DNA of 64,000 nucleotides from Flaccisagitta enflata (GCA_965153355.1 OZ231127.1:30938001-31002000); one strand, 5' to 3'. Positions 17,344-31,026 are shown, numbered from the stretch's first letter. Numbers and translations are program-made. Notes: a model not told the origin generated them from the sequence alone.

Positions 17344-18534
17344 GCATTGTGTCACTACATTGTGTCCCGACATTGTGTCCCGACATTGTGTCCCGACATT
17401 GTGTCCCTACATTGTGTCCGTACATTGTGTCCCGACATTGTGTCCCAACATTGTGTCCCGACATTGTGTCCCTACATTGTGTCCCGACATTGTGTCCCTA
17501 CATTGTGTCCCGACATTGTGTCCCTACATTGTGTCCCTACATTGTGTCCCGACATTGTGTCCCGACATTGTGTCCCGACATTGTGTCCCTACATTGTGTC
17601 CCGACATCGTGTCCCAACATTGTGTCCCTACATTGTGTCCCGACATTGTGTCCCTACATTGTGTCCCTACATTGTGTTCCTACATTGTGTCCTGACATTG
17701 TGTCCCGAAATTGTGTCCCTACATTGTGTCCCTACATTGTGTCCCTACATGGTGTCCCTACATTGAATCCCAACATTGTGTCCCTACATTGTGTCCCGAC
17801 ATTGTGTCCCTACATTGTGTCCCAACATTGTGTCCCAACATTGTGTCCCTACATTCGGTCTTGACATTGTGTCCCGACATTGTGTCCCTACATTGTGTCC
17901 CTACAATGTGTCCCTACATTGTGTCCCGACTTTGTGTCCCGACATTGTGTCCCGACATTGTGTCCCGACATTGTGTCCCAACATTGTGTCCCTACATTGT
18001 GTCCCTACACTGTGTCCCAACATTGTGTCCCTACATTGTGTCCCTACATTGTGTCCCTAGATTGTGTCCCTACATTGTGTCCCGACATTGTGTCCCAACA
18101 TTGTGTCCGGACATTGTGTCCAGACATTGTGTCCCCACATTGTGTCCCGACATTGTGTCCCGACATTGTGTCCCTACATTGTGTTCCAACATTGTGTCCC
18201 TACATTGTGTCCCAACATTGTGTCCCAACATTGTGTCCCTACATTGTGTCCCTACATTGTGTCCCTACATTGTGTCCCTACATTGTGTCCCTACATTGTG
18301 TCCCTACATTGTGTCCCTACATTGTGTCCCAACATTGTGTCCCAACATTGTGTCCCAACATTGTGTCCCAACATTGTGTCCCTACATTGTGTCCCTACAT
18401 TGTGTCCCTATATTGTGTCCCAACACTGTCCCGACATTGTGTCCCGACATTGTGTCCCTACATTGTGTCCCGTCATTGTGTCCCAACATCGTGTCCCTAC
18501 ATTGTGTCCCTACAATGTGTCCCTACATTGCACC
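17344..18534. repeat. 13-bp minisatellite TACATTGTGTCCC, block 1
   Basis: About 90 units, mainly differing at one position (TAC, GAC, AAC before ATTGTGTCCC). Because 13 is not divisible by 3, each frame cycles and stays open; ORFs up to 297 codons here are artefacts. Confidence 0.98.
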
Positions 18535-20490
18535 GTGGACCAAACCCGCCCTCGATGCAGACCAGAGACCAACCAACCACCCCATAACCACCCATAACAC
18601 CTAAAACACCATCACCGTGGACCAAACCCGCCCTCGATGCAGACCAGAGACCAACCAACCACCCCATAACCACCCATAACACCTAAAACACCATCACCGT
18701 GGACCAAACCCGCCCTCGATGCAGACCAGAGACCAACCAACCACCCCATAACCACCCATAACACCTAAAACACCATCACCGTGGACCAAACCCGCCCTCG
18801 ATGCAGACCAGAGACCAACCAACCACCCCATAACCACCTATAACACCTAAAACACCATCACCGTGGACCAAACCCGCCCTCGATGCAGACCAGAGACCAA
18901 CCAACCACCCCATAACCACCCATAACACCTAAAACACCATCACCGTGGACCAAACCCACCCTCGATGCAGACCAGAGACCAACCAAGCACCCCATAACAC
19001 CCCTAACCCTACACCACCATCACCGTGGACCAAACCCGCCCTCGATGCAGACCAGAGACCAACCAACCACCCCATAACCACCCATAACACCTAAAACACC
19101 ATCACCGTGGACCAAACCCACCCTCGATGCAGACCAGAGACCAACCAACCACCCCATAACCACCTATAACACCTAAAACACCATCACCGTGGACCAAACC
19201 CACCCTCGATGCAGACCAGAGACCAACCAACCACCCCATAACCACCTATAACACCTAAAACACCATCACCGTGGACCAAACCCACCCTCGATGCAGACCA
19301 GAGACCAACCAACCACCCCATAACCACCTATAACACCTAAAACACCATCACCGTGGACCAAACCCACCCTCGATGCAGACCAGAGACCAACCAACCACCC
19401 CATAACCACCTATAACACCTAAAACACCATCACCGTGGACCAAACCCACCCTCGATGCAGACCAGAGACCAACCAACCACCCCATAACCACCCATAACAC
19501 CTAAAACACCATCACCGTGGACCAAACCCGCCCTCGATGCAGACCAGAGACCAACCAACCACCCATAACCACCCATAACACCTAAAACACCATCACCGTG
19601 GACCAAACCCGCCCTCGATGCAGACCAGAGACCAACCAACCACCCCATAACCACCCATAACACCTAAAACACCATCACCGTGGACCAAACCCGCCCTCGA
19701 TGCAGACCAGAGACCAACCAACCACCCCATAACCACCCATAACACCTAAAACACCATCACCGTGGACCAAACCCGCCCTCGATGCAGACCAGAGACCAAC
19801 CAACCACCCCATAACCACCCATAACACCTAAAACACCATCACCGTGGACCAAACCCGCCCTCGATGCAGACCAGAGACCAACCAACCACCCCATAACCAC
19901 CCATAACACCTAAAACACCATCACCGTGGACCAAACCCGCCCTCGATGCAGACCAGAGACCAACCAACCACCCCATAACCAACCATAACACACACTCCTC
20001 CCATCCACCGTGTACCAAACCCGCCCTCGATGCAGACCAGAGACCAACCAACCACCCCATAACCACCCATAACACCTAAAACACCATCACCGTGGACCAA
20101 ACCCGCCCTCGATGCAGACCAGAGACCAACCAACCACCCCATAACCACCTATAACACCTAAAACACCATCACCGTGGACCAAACCCGCCCTCGATGCAGA
20201 CCAGAGACCAACCAACCACCCCATAACCACCCATAACACCTAAAACACCATCACCGTGGACCAAACCCGCCCTCGATGCAGACCAGAGACCAACCAACCA
20301 CCCCATAACCACCCATAACACCTAAAACACCATCACCGTGGACCAAACCCGCCCTCGATGCAGACCAGAGACCAACCAACCACCCCATAACCACCCATAA
20401 CACCTAAAACACCATCACCGTGGACCAAACCCGCCCTCGATGCAGACCAGAGACCAACCAACCACCCCATAACCACCCATAACACCTACA
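18531..20490. repeat. 82-bp tandem repeat
   Basis: About 24 units beginning CACCGTGGACCAAACCCGCC and ending with CACCCATAACACCTAAAACA-like sequence. Units at 18960-19015 and 19990-20015 carry distinctive variants; a G/A variant (cccRccctcg) clusters at 19110-19450. It abuts the 13-bp array without spacer. Confidence 0.97.
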
Positions 20491-20770
20491 CCCTGGTGAC
20501 ATCCTGAACTTGTGCAATTACCGGTCAACGTCCCTCCCACCTCCACGTTTTGTTTATTCTTTAATTTCCTGTCTTGATCAAAAATTGATGGTCTTGATCC
20601 ATCAATCCTTGCGACAAATATCACTGCTCGTATTATATTTGCAGCAGTGAATTGTCTCATGTTAACCAGACGGGTTGATTTGTTTTCTTGAGAGATACCC
20701 TAACAAACTCAATTACTTACGGTTTACTTCTAATATTCTTTATAATAGATAGCAATATGCAAAAAGAGTC
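20491..20770. other. unique spacer
   Basis: Unique DNA with no supported gene. A minus-strand ORF from the 82-bp array reads into it but has no recognisable domain. Confidence 0.4.
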
Positions 20771-20774
20771 GTAT

Positions 20775-20886
20775 ACACTTTTTTATAAGACCTTTTTTTA
20801 TAAGAGACTTTTTTTATAAGAGACTTTTTTTATAAGAGACTTTTTTTATAAGAGACTTTTTTATAAGAGACTTTTTAAAAGAGACA
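20775..20886. repeat. 15-bp minisatellite TTTTTTATAAGAGAC
   Basis: Six to seven units, beginning with tacacttttttataag, which resembles the terminus of the CACTTTTT MITE family. Confidence 0.85.
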
Positions 20887-21037
20887 TGAGCCTGACGTTT
20901 GCCAAAATATAATGAATAAAATAAAAATGCCCAGGCTGAGATTCAGTTTTGAAAATTTTTGAGGTAGTTTTTTAGAGGATTGTGTAAGAATAGATCAATT
21001 TTGAAATTTTTGTCTGTCTGTCTGTCTGTCTGGCCAG

Positions 21038-21358
<321 letters not shown>

Positions 21359-21479
21359 TTTCTCTGTGACAATTTAAAACCTGCAACACGCGATGAGAGA
21401 GAGTGAGTGAGTGAGTAAAGACAGGCACACACGGACAGACGGACAGACAGACACGGAGAAACAGTTGGTCAGTTCAAAA

Positions 21480-21896
21480 TGTCTTCCTTCATTCATTCAT
21501 TCATTCATACGTTCATTCATTCATTTATTCGTTCAAAGCGTTTATTTTCATATTTGAAGTGAGAGAAGTGCACAAATTGGTCAGAACTCGGCCTTGTCTC
21601 CCTCATTTTTAGTCGCGGACAAGCGACTCTACACCTTGCCGTGTCGGTCGGTCCGTCCGTCCGTCGGTCCGTCGGTCACATTTCTAAATTGCGATCGATT
21701 TTTGCATTACTGCTCCTGCCAAACCGTCCGCGACTAGATTGCCGTGTATCCGGCCTTGTTTTGCTGTTGGCGTTAGTCATGTCAGTCGTAGTCGTCGATG
21801 TGTTAAGCATTTCCGTTATAAGATTCATGATCATCGCCGTTGTTAAAATGGTCATTTTTATCTTTTTTGTATCATTTCATTCGCAAACGGGGAAAA

Positions 21897-21900
<4 letters not shown>
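21480..21900. repeat. segmental duplicate A (filled copy)
   Basis: ATTC array, gaagtgcacaaattggtcag, actcggccttgtctccctca, then after a HINE ttggcgttagtcatgtcag and tagtcgtcg, ending in an A-run. It matches 23850-24200, which lacks the HINE. Confidence 0.8.
21606..21760 (-). mobile_element. HINE-like element nested in duplicate A
   Basis: TTTTTAG, hairpin arms GTCGC and GCGAC around GGACAA, CTCTACACCTTGCCGTG, GGTCCGTCCGTCC, CTGCTCCTGCCAAACC, GTCCGCGACTAGATTGCC and GTGTATCCGGCCTTGTT. Complete at 155 bp. Confidence 0.92.

Positions 21901-21903
<3 letters not shown>

Positions 21904-21939
<36 letters not shown>
21904..21939. repeat. (GA)n microsatellite
   Basis: Short pure GA tract following an A-run. 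Confidence 0.95.
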
Positions 21940-21940
<1 letters not shown>

Positions 21941-22054
21941 GTCACTCAGATTCCGCAATTTGTCAGACTTGATCAAAGAGCGTATTAGCGGAGGCTTAAG
22001 ATCATTTCATTCTCCTTTTTTCCACCTCTCAACAAAAATGCACGTACACGCAAA

Positions 22055-22610
<556 letters not shown>

Positions 22611-22784
22611 TTCTCCTTTCATTCTTTTCATTTTTTAATTTCTTTTCCATGAGAGACGATGTCCCTAGGGAGGAAAACCGGAAGGTTACGTAAAATTTTG
22701 AATTACGCGAAACCGATCGAATTAATGATTGTTAAGCATTATGACCCCTGCACCACCTGGTAATCTCTAATAGAAAAATGTGAG

Positions 22785-23112
22785 ATTAGTACCTGAGCAT
22801 ACCCGAGCATACCCAAGAAATACCAAAGAAATACCCAAGAAATACCCAAGAAATACCCAAGAAATACCCAAGAAATACCCAAGAAATACCCTAGCAATAC
22901 CCGAGCAATACCCAGGCAATACTCAAGTAATACCCAAGCATACCCAAATACCCAAGCATTCCCGAGCGATATCAAAGCAATGCGAAAGTAATACACGGGC
23001 ATACCCGAGCATACCCTAGCAATACCCAAGTTATACACTAGCAATACCCGAGCAATACCCGAGCAATACCCAAGCAATACCCGAGCATACCCAAATACCC
23101 GAGTATACCCCG
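22785..23112. repeat. 11-bp minisatellite AAATACCCAAG
   Basis: About 28 imperfect units (aaatacccaag, caatacccgag variants). A minus ORF rich in GYFLGISWVF derives from it. Confidence 0.93.
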
Positions 23113-23244
23113 GGTTTTAATCTCACCTCAGATTACGTGGTGTGCACGGTTAGATAACGACAGCCGCCCACCAAAATACTGCTCCTACCCACCTGCATTA
23201 CTGCCCTTTCCCTCTGATTGGTCGCGTGTCTGGCATTGTTTTTC

Positions 23245-23481
23245 TCTTTGTTGAGTCGAGTGCACGCGACTCTACAACCCACTGTCCGTCGGTCGGTCCA
23301 TCTGTCTGTCGGTAACACATAGTTTTTTTGGCGTTTTACGCCATTTTAAGTCATTTTGAGTTATTTTAAGTTATTTAAGGTTTAAGGTCTTTTGGTCTTT
23401 TTGTCTTTTAGTCTTTTGGTCTAATTCTAATGGTCTTAATAACCGCACGCGACTGTAAAAGTGTAAGATGTTGGCCTTGTT
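23245..23481 (-). mobile_element. HINE-like element
   Basis: TTTGTTGAGTCGAGTGCACG then CGACTCTACAACCCACTGTC, GGTCGGTCC, TAACACATAGTTTTTTTGGC, GGTCTTTTTGTC steps, CGCACGCGACTG and ATGTTGGCCTTGTT. Preceded at 23217-23240 by a second tail-like fragment. Confidence 0.8.
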
Positions 23482-23525
23482 TTTCTCTGTCTTTCCTTCC
23501 TTCCCATCTTTTTCTCTTTTTTTCT

Positions 23526-23640
23526 CGTTCGTTCGTTCGTTCGTTCGTTCGTTTGTTCGTTTGTTCGTTTGTTCGTTTGTTCATTCATTTGTTCGTTCGT
23601 TCGTCCGTTCGTTCGTTCGTTCGTTCGTTCGTTTGTTCGT
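23526..23640. repeat. (CGTT)n microsatellite
   Basis: CGTT with TGTT and CGTC variants; RSFV/RLFV ORFs are artefacts. Confidence 0.95.
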
Positions 23641-23704
23641 TCCCGCGCTAGGTTGACCTGACTTACCGTTCACAGCCCTAACGCGAACATGTTAGCAAAA
23701 TCGT

Positions 23705-23705
<1 letters not shown>

Positions 23706-23759
<54 letters not shown>
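23706..23759. repeat. (GA)n microsatellite
   Basis: Pure GA tract. Confidence 0.96.
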
Positions 23760-23763
<4 letters not shown>

Positions 23764-23849
23764 CAGCAGGAGAAAGACAGTCGGTTGGTTGGTAAGATAA
23801 CGACGTCTTTGTTTATTCTGGCCTCTCGATGCTCTTTCTAGTGCAGAAG

Positions 23850-24200
23850 TTCATTCATTAATTCATTCGTTAACTCATTCATTTAATCTTTGACTCATTC
23901 ATTCATTCACTTATCTATTCATTCATTCAATCATCCATTCATTGCTTTATTCATTGATTTGTTCCAAGCATTCATTTCTATACCCATATTAAGCGAGGCG
24001 CACAAATTGACCCTAACTTGGCCTCATTTCCCTCATTCCGTTTGCTTTTGGCATCGGTCATGTCAGTTGTAGTCGTCGTTGCTCATGGCTCTCGGCTCTC
24101 TCATCGTTTTTGGGCTCAACATCATCGCCATTGTCAAAGTAATCTTTTCAAGTGTTTTGAATCATTTCAATAAAGAATTGAAAAAAAAGAAAAAAAGTGA
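23850..24200. repeat. segmental duplicate B (empty copy)
   Basis: Paralogue of 21480-21900: ATTC array, ggcgcacaaattgaccctaa, catttccctca, then directly tttgcttttggcatcggtc, tgtcagttgtagtcgtcg. No HINE is present, giving an empty-site comparison. Confidence 0.8.
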
Positions 24201-24545
24201 AGAAAAAGCGAAAAAAAGTATCTCAGTCTGAATTCGGTAATGGATGTTCGTTTCAGAAGCAACAGAGCACTTTCTGGTTGTGATGCAGTAAATTCAGTGG
24301 AGGTCTCACTCAGTCACTGCCACTACACCATTGTTTGAGGCGGCATACCCCACACTAAAGAATGGAGGATTGCGCGAGCATCCCCCACCCCTACGGCTGT
24401 AGTGCTTAGTGTATGCTACCGTAGCGTAGGTTTCTTTTCCCCATTAGGGCTTGACGTTCAATGACGTTTGATGAAAACTGAATGAGTATGATGGTAATTC
24501 ACTACTCCCCAATACAGTAACAATTGCCTCCTTTCCGAATCATGG
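24200..24545. other. unique spacer
   Basis: No gene or element recognised between duplicate B and the second 13-bp array. Confidence 0.4.
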
Positions 24546-24549
24546 CCCA

Positions 24550-25010
24550 CTGTGCATTGTGTCCCTACATTGTGTCCCTACATTGTGTCCCTACATTGGG
24601 TCCCTACATTGTGTCCCTACATTGTGTCCCGACATTGTGTCCCGACATTGTGTCCCGACATTGTGTCCCTACATTGTGTCCCCACATTGTGTCCCTACAT
24701 TGTGTCCCTACATTGTGTCCCCACATTGTGTCCCGACATTGTGTCCCAACATTGTGTCCTGACATTGTGTCCCTACATTGGGTCCCTACATTGTGTCCCT
24801 ACATGGTGTCTTTATATTGTGTCCCTACATCGTGTCCCTACGTCGTGTCCCGACATTGTGTCCCTACATTGTGTCCTGACATTGTGTCCCTACATTGTGT
24901 CCCAACATTGTGTCCCTACATTGTGTCCCGACATTGTGTCCCAACAGTGTGTCCCAATATTGTGTCCCGACATTGTGTCCCAACATTGTGTCCCAACATT
25001 GTGTCACGAG
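24550..25010. repeat. 13-bp minisatellite TACATTGTGTCCC, block 2
   Basis: About 35 units of the same repeat as 17344-18534, ending in a HINE tail. The 221-236 codon ORFs are artefacts. Confidence 0.97.
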
Positions 25011-25096
25011 TATCACGAGTCTGGCACGCGACTTATAGGTGTTGGCCTTGTTTGTTTGTTTTTAGATTGCCGCCATTCCTCAAGGATGAAGTCAAT

Positions 25097-25205
25097 GTTC
25101 TTCAGTTGCGGACACGCAACTCTAGAAGAGGCTTTGTCCGTCCGTCCGTCCGTTGTTCTGTCACACTCGAGTTGTCACGCTCGAGTTGAAAACGCGAAAA
25201 ACGCG
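25097..25205 (-). mobile_element. HINE-like head fragment
   Basis: Hairpin GTTGCGGACACGCAAC, TCTAGAAGAGGCTTTGTC, CCGTCCGTCCGTCC and repeated CACACTCGAGTTG. No tail located. Confidence 0.65.
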
Positions 25206-25530
25206 AATTTAGGATGCTGCAGTTGGTATTGTTTGCATGGGAGTGTCTTGGAGGGGGGCTGAGGGTTAGGGTGGTCGGGGATTGGGTCAAATTTCAAAAA
25301 TCGATATACTCATGTTTTACACATATTTATGCAAAAAAAGAAGGTTTTCCCACAAGCGGGGGTCTGTGTGAGGAGGAGAAACCTTGTCGGCAAAATCCAG
25401 CCCACCATTTCCATTAAGAAAAAAATGTTTCTTTTTCCCCCGCAATATTTGGCATGTCCTTGACAATGATTTCAACCTTTTGCCAGTCTTGTTCAAAAAC
25501 TCGGTAAAACTACACTTCATTCATTCATTT
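25206..25530. other. unique spacer
   Basis: No supported gene; a G-rich patch (gaggggggctgagggttagg) lies near 25250. Confidence 0.35.
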
Positions 25531-26110
25531 TAACATTGATCGCCCATTCATTCATTCATTCATTCATTCATTCATTCATTCATTCATTCATTCATTCATT
25601 CATTCATTCATTCATTCATACATTCTCTCGTACCTTCATTAGAACTGCCATCACCGATTCAAACTATCAAATTCTTTTCTACAAATTCATTTGTTCACTC
25701 AATCGTCATCACTCATTGGTTCATTCCTGTGTTCATTCATTGATTCATTCATTTCATTCATTCATTCATTCATTCATTTGTTCATTAATTCATTCATTCA
25801 TTTGTCCATTCATTCCTTCTATGAAAAATTTGTTCATTCAATCATTTTCACTCATTGTTTCCTCCATATTTTCATTCATTCATTCATTCCTAAATTCATT
25901 TATTCATTCATTCTTTTATTCATTTGTTTGTTTTTTCATTCATTCATTTATCAATTCATTCATTCATTCATCCATGATAAACTGCAATCACATACATGGC
26001 CGCATGAGCTATTTTTATTGACCTTATCTTAACCAAGTTCAAACATTCATCTTTTTTCATTATTTAATTCATTTGCTCACTCATTGATTCGTTCATACAT
26101 TCATTCATTG
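25517..26110. repeat. (ATTC)n arrays
   Basis: Pure at 25542-25620, then interrupted copies at 25720-26110. The 161-codon HSFIHSFI ORF is an artefact. Confidence 0.93.
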
Positions 26111-26410
26111 GTTCATTCATCAGATTACAGTAAAAAAGTATATCCCTTGTCAAGTTTATCTCTTCACAATAAAAACCGGAACTTGCTTTGTCTCCGTCTC
26201 TATGTCAACAATGGTACCATGGCAACCAGTGACATGGGGCAGGATAACAAGCTGGGGCGTCAGGCGCTTATTTGTGTCTGACTGAATACTTTGCCTACTG
26301 GCAGATGTATGGTTTTGAAGTGGCTTTGAAGGGGGTCATTCCAGGGGAGGGGCGCATGTATCCTAACTACGATTTAAAAAACCTAAATTAGATCTAATAA
26401 AAGATTAACA

Positions 26411-26785
26411 CTTTTAGTCACGTGCACGCGATTATAAATCCCGCTCTAACTGTCGGTCAGTTGGTTGGTCTGTGTATTGGTCCGTCACACTTTCACTTTC
26501 TTATTAATTTCATTTTTAGTTGCGTGCACGCAACTCTACACCCCGCTTTGTCCGTCCATCCATCCGTCCGTCTGTTGATCACACTTTTACGTTTTTTATC
26601 AATTTCATTCCTTCAAGTCATTTTAAGTCATTTTAGATTGAACTAAGTCATTCAAAGTCATGTTAAGTGATTCTGTAAGTCTCGCATGCGACTTATAGGT
26701 GTTGGCCTTGTTTTTAATCATTTTAAGTCAGTTTGAATATAAATCTTGCACATGACTTATTTGTGTCAGCTTTTTCTTTTACATA
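26411..26785 (-). mobile_element. outer HINE-like element split by a second copy
   Basis: The head at 26411 (CTTTTAGTCACGTGCACG, CGATTATAAATCCCGC, GTCGGTCAGTTGG) is cut at about 26512. Its tail reappears at 26740-26780 (TTGCACATGACTTATTTG, TGTCAGCTTTTT). Confidence 0.7.
26513..26712 (-). mobile_element. inner HINE-like element
   Basis: TTTTTAG, hairpin GTTGCGTGCACGCAAC, TCTACACCCCGCTTTGTC, CCGTCCATCC, TAAGTCATTTTAAGTCA steps, CGCATGCGACTTATAGG and TGTTGGCCTTGTT. The tail arm here does not match the head arm. Confidence 0.88.
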
Positions 26786-26819
26786 AATGTTTTTTTGAAA
26801 GGGTGACTTTTGGGTATTG

Positions 26820-27495
26820 GTGCGTTTTGAGTTACGGGTGAGTTTTTGGGTTGAGGTGAGTTTTGGGGTATGGGTGAGTTTATGGGAAGAGGCGAGTTTA
26901 GGGGTATGGGTGAGTTTAAAGCAGGGGTGTATATTCTTGAGTCGGTTTTGATTTTTTCCCCCCCCCTGCCTTTGATTTTCTTCCCCGCGACACGTCGCAT
27001 CGCGTTTTTATATCCATGATTTTCTTCCCCATATATGTAGTTAAGGTTTAAATAGTGTTAAATTGTGTTCTACTAATTGAGTTTTATGATTTGGTACTGT
27101 AAAAAGTTATATTTTCCCCAAATTTCCTTTTTTTCTCTTTTTTCCCCATTAAATTTCCTTCCCCATCTCCAGACCCTTTGATTTTTTTCCCCCCCCCCCA
27201 CCGGGGGGGGGAAAACTCAAGAATATACAGGCCTGGTTTAAAGGTAAAGGTAAGTTTAGGGGAAGGGGCGAGTTTACAAAGTAGGGGTAAGTTAAGGAGT
27301 AGGGGTGAGTCTAGGGGTAAGGGTGAGTTTAAAGGGGGTGAATTAACCATTAAGTCAAGGGGTATGGGTGAGTTAAAGGGTGAGTTTAGGGGTAGAGGTG
27401 AGTTAAAGGGTAAAGGTGACTTAAGGCGTCAGGGTGAATTAAGGGGTAGAGGCGAGTTAAGGGGTAGAGGTGAGTTTAGGGGTAGCGGTGAGTTT
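26820..27495. repeat. 18-bp minisatellite GGTGAGTTTAGGGGTAGA split by a MITE
   Basis: Imperfect units at 26820-26920 and 27236-27495 on either side of the MITE below. Confidence 0.85.
26922..27235. mobile_element. hAT-like MITE
   Basis: Starts CAGGGGTGTATATTC and ends GAATATACAGGCCTG, flanked on both sides by GTTTAAAG, an 8-bp duplication. hAT elements make 8-bp duplications and often start CAGGGGTG. The interior is AT-rich with C-runs and has no transposase. A second copy lies at 52993-53250. Confidence 0.8.
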
Positions 27496-27499
27496 AGGT

Positions 27500-27895
27500 T
27501 GTATGAAAAGAATGAGGTGCTGTTATATAAGTTTACTGAAATTGAATGATGTCAAATATATTATAGAAATAGATAAATATCACTTGATCGTTTTGTCCTG
27601 CACGCCTCCCCTGGGAATCATCTCTTTTACCGATCACTGAGAACATGTTTCGGTCAAGCCCAAAAACCGTACAACTTTTGTTTGATGCGATATTCGTCCA
27701 AGCTGTCAGGAATCATTTTCAATTTGAAAACAAATAGTCATTCCATCCATTCCGGCTGATCTCAATCTGATGCATGATATAATAGGAGCAGTTGCTTTTT
27801 GATGCTTTTTGATGCTTTTGCAATCTCGTCTGTTCCTGATTTTGTTTGCCATGCTCTCCCCTTTATTTTCAGAAAAGAGCAGTTAGGGTTTGTGA
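27500..27895. other. unique spacer
   Basis: No supported gene or element. Confidence 0.35.
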
Positions 27896-27900
27896 TGGAG

Positions 27901-27902
27901 AG

Positions 27903-27996
<94 letters not shown>
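27901..27996. repeat. compound (GA)n(CA)n microsatellite
   Basis: GA to 27935, then CA; on the minus strand this is (TG)n then (TC)n, the same order as at 8126 and 21038. Confidence 0.96.
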
Positions 27997-27998
<2 letters not shown>

Positions 27999-28299
27999 TG
28001 TAGAGACGGAAGCCAAACCTAATTGGAAACTTTAAATGAGTTTTGAAGATGCTGCAAGATACTAATTTACGCTTTTCCTTTTAGAATATGGATTTTTGTA
28101 AGAGAGCCTCAGTGTTCTTATTTTTAGCCCCATTTTTAGGCTCAAGCGTTCTTAACATGTTCGTATTTTCAGATCAGGAATTTTTAGTCGCGTGCACGTG
28201 ACTCTACAACCCGCTCCGTCGGTCGGTCAGTCGGTCGGTTGGTCCGTCCGTCGGTAACACTTTGCTTTTTTGCGTCTTTTTGGGTCATCTGGAGTTATT

Positions 28300-29290
28300 T
28301 TGAGTCAATTTGGGAATTATTGGTTGCTTTTAGTCATTATTGGTCATTTTTGGTCATTTTTGGTCATTTTGGTCATTTTGGTCATTTTTTATCAATTTTG
28401 ATCAATTTTAATCAATTTTGATCAATTTTGATCATTTTTGATCATTTTTGGTCATTTTTGGTCATTTTTGGTCATTTTTGGTAATTTTGGTCATTTTGGT
28501 CATTTTGGTCGTTTTGGTCATTTTTGGTCATTTTTGGTCATTTTTGATCATTTTTGATTATTTTTGATCATTTTTGATCTTTTTTTTTTCATTTTGGTCA
28601 TTTTTGGTCATTTTTGGTCATTTTTGGTCATTTTTGATCATTATCGGTCATTTTGGTCATTTTGGTCATTTTGGTCATTTTGGTCATTTTTGGTCATTTT
28701 TGATCATTTTTGGTCATTTTTGGTCATTTTGGTTATTTTTGGTCATTTTGGTCATTTTTGGTCATTTTGGTCATTTTTGGTCATTTTTGGTCTTTTTGGT
28801 CATTTTTGGTCATTTTGGTCATTTTTGGTCATTTTTGGTCATTTTGGTCATTTTTGGTCATTTTGGTCATTTTTGATCATTTTTAGTCATTTTGGTCATT
28901 TTTGGTCTTTTTTGGTCATCTTTGGTCATTTTGGTCATTTTGGTCATTTTGGTCATTTTGGTCATTTTGGTCATTTTGGTCATTTTTGGTCATTTTTGGT
29001 CATTTTTAGTCATTTTGGTCATTTTGATCATTTTTGGCCATTTTTGGTCGTTTTTGATCATTTTTGGTCATTTTTGGTCATTTTTGGTCATTTTGGTCAT
29101 TTTGGTCATTTTGGTCTTTTTTGGTCATTTTGGTCATCTTTGGTCATTTTGGTCATTTAGGTCATTTTTGGTCATTTTTGGTCATTTTGGTCATTTTGGT
29201 CATATTTGGTCATCTTGGTCATTTTTGGTCATTTTTGGTCATTTTTGGTCATTTTGGTCATTTTGGACATTTTTGGTCATTTTTGGTCAT
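28300..29290. repeat. 9/10-bp minisatellite GGTCATTTT(T)
   Basis: About 100 units, alternating GGTCATTTT and GGTCATTTTT. Confidence 0.96.
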
Positions 29291-29296
29291 TTTTGG

Positions 29297-30040
29297 TTAA
29301 AGTCTGCTGGTTAAAGTCTGCTGGTTGAAGTCTGCTGGTTGAAGTCTGCTGGTTAAAGTCTGCAGGTTAGAGTCTGCTGGTTAAAGTCTGCTCTCATGGT
29401 TTAAATCTGCTGGTTTAAATCTGCTGGTTTAAGTCTGCTGGTTGAAATCTAATGGGTTAAGTCTGCTGGTTTAAGTCTGCTGGTTTGAATCTGCTGGTTT
29501 AAGTCTGCTGGTTTAAGTCTGCTGGTTTAAATTTAATGGTTTAAGTCTGCTGGTCTAATGGTTTAGGTCTGCTGGTTTTAGTCTGCTGGTTAAAATGATA
29601 TTAAAGATGAGTATGGTTTAATTCTGGTTTAAGTCTGGTTTAAGACTGGTTCATGTCTGATTTATGTCTGGTTTAGGTCTGGGTTAGGTCTGGTTTAGGT
29701 CTGGTCTATGTCTGCTTTTTGTCTGGTTTATGTTTGATTTAGGTCTGGTTTAGGTCTGGTTTTGGTCTGGTTTTGGTCTGATTTGATTCTTGTTTGAGTC
29801 TGGTTTGAGTCTGGTTTGATTCTGGTTTGAGCCTGGTTTGAGCCTGGTTTGAGCCTGGTTTTGGTCTTGTTTAAGTCTGGTTTGAGTCTGGTTTGAGTCT
29901 GGTTTGAGTCTGGCTTAAATCTGGTTTATGTCTGGTTTATGTCTGGTTTATGTCTGATTTAGGTCTGGTTTCGGTCTGGTTTAATTCTGGTTTGAGTCTG
30001 GTTTGAGTCTGGTTTGAGTCTGGTTTGAGTCTAGTTTGAG
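29297..30040. repeat. 14-bp and 11-bp minisatellites
   Basis: GTCTGCTGGTTTAA units to 29590, then GTCTGGTTTGA/GTCTGGTTTAG units to 30040. Confidence 0.95.
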
Positions 30041-30331
30041 TCTTTTTGGGTTGCGTTCAAGTCTGATTTTCGATAAAAAGATACAATAAGGAGTCAGGTC
30101 AGTTCAGTTATTTTTGTCCTGCACGCGACTTATAGGTGTTGGCCTTGTTCTTTTCTTCGAGCATAAATAGAGCCAGGTCTACTCGCAAAATCAATTCCAA
30201 CATGATCTTTGCAGAACGTCAGCGTACTTAGACATTGCAGTTTTAAGGCAAAAAATCATTTTTCTCACCTTTTCTCCTTACAACACTTACGTGTTAACTG
30301 TGCTTCTACTGTCGCATGCTGTTCCATAAGT

Positions 30332-31026
<695 letters not shown>

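Larger units (their letters stand above)
28181..30149 (-). mobile_element. 2-kb HINE-like element with three arrays
   Basis: TTTTTAG, hairpin GTCGCGTGCACGTGAC, CTCTACAACCCGCTCC, GGTCGGTCAGTC, AACACTTTGCTTTTTTGC, then arrays of GGTCATTTTT (28300-29290), GTCTGCTGGTTTAA (29297-29590) and GTCTGGTTTGA (29610-30040), a unique block (gggttgcgttcaagtctg, ggagtcaggtcagttcag), then CCTGCACGCGACTTATAG and GTTGGCCTTGTT. The 198-codon WSFLVIFGHF ORF is an artefact. Confidence 0.95.

Noticed and set aside
17711-18604. 297-codon ORF
   Set aside because: Translation of the 13-bp TACATTGTGTCCC array; no domain, no splice or start context.
17344-20490. CRISPR-like regular repeats
   Set aside because: Repeats are contiguous with no unique spacers and the window is eukaryotic; these are minisatellites.
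28564-29314. Hydrophobic multi-pass membrane protein (WSFLVIFGHF repeats)
   Set aside because: Product of the GGTCATTTT array within a HINE-like element.
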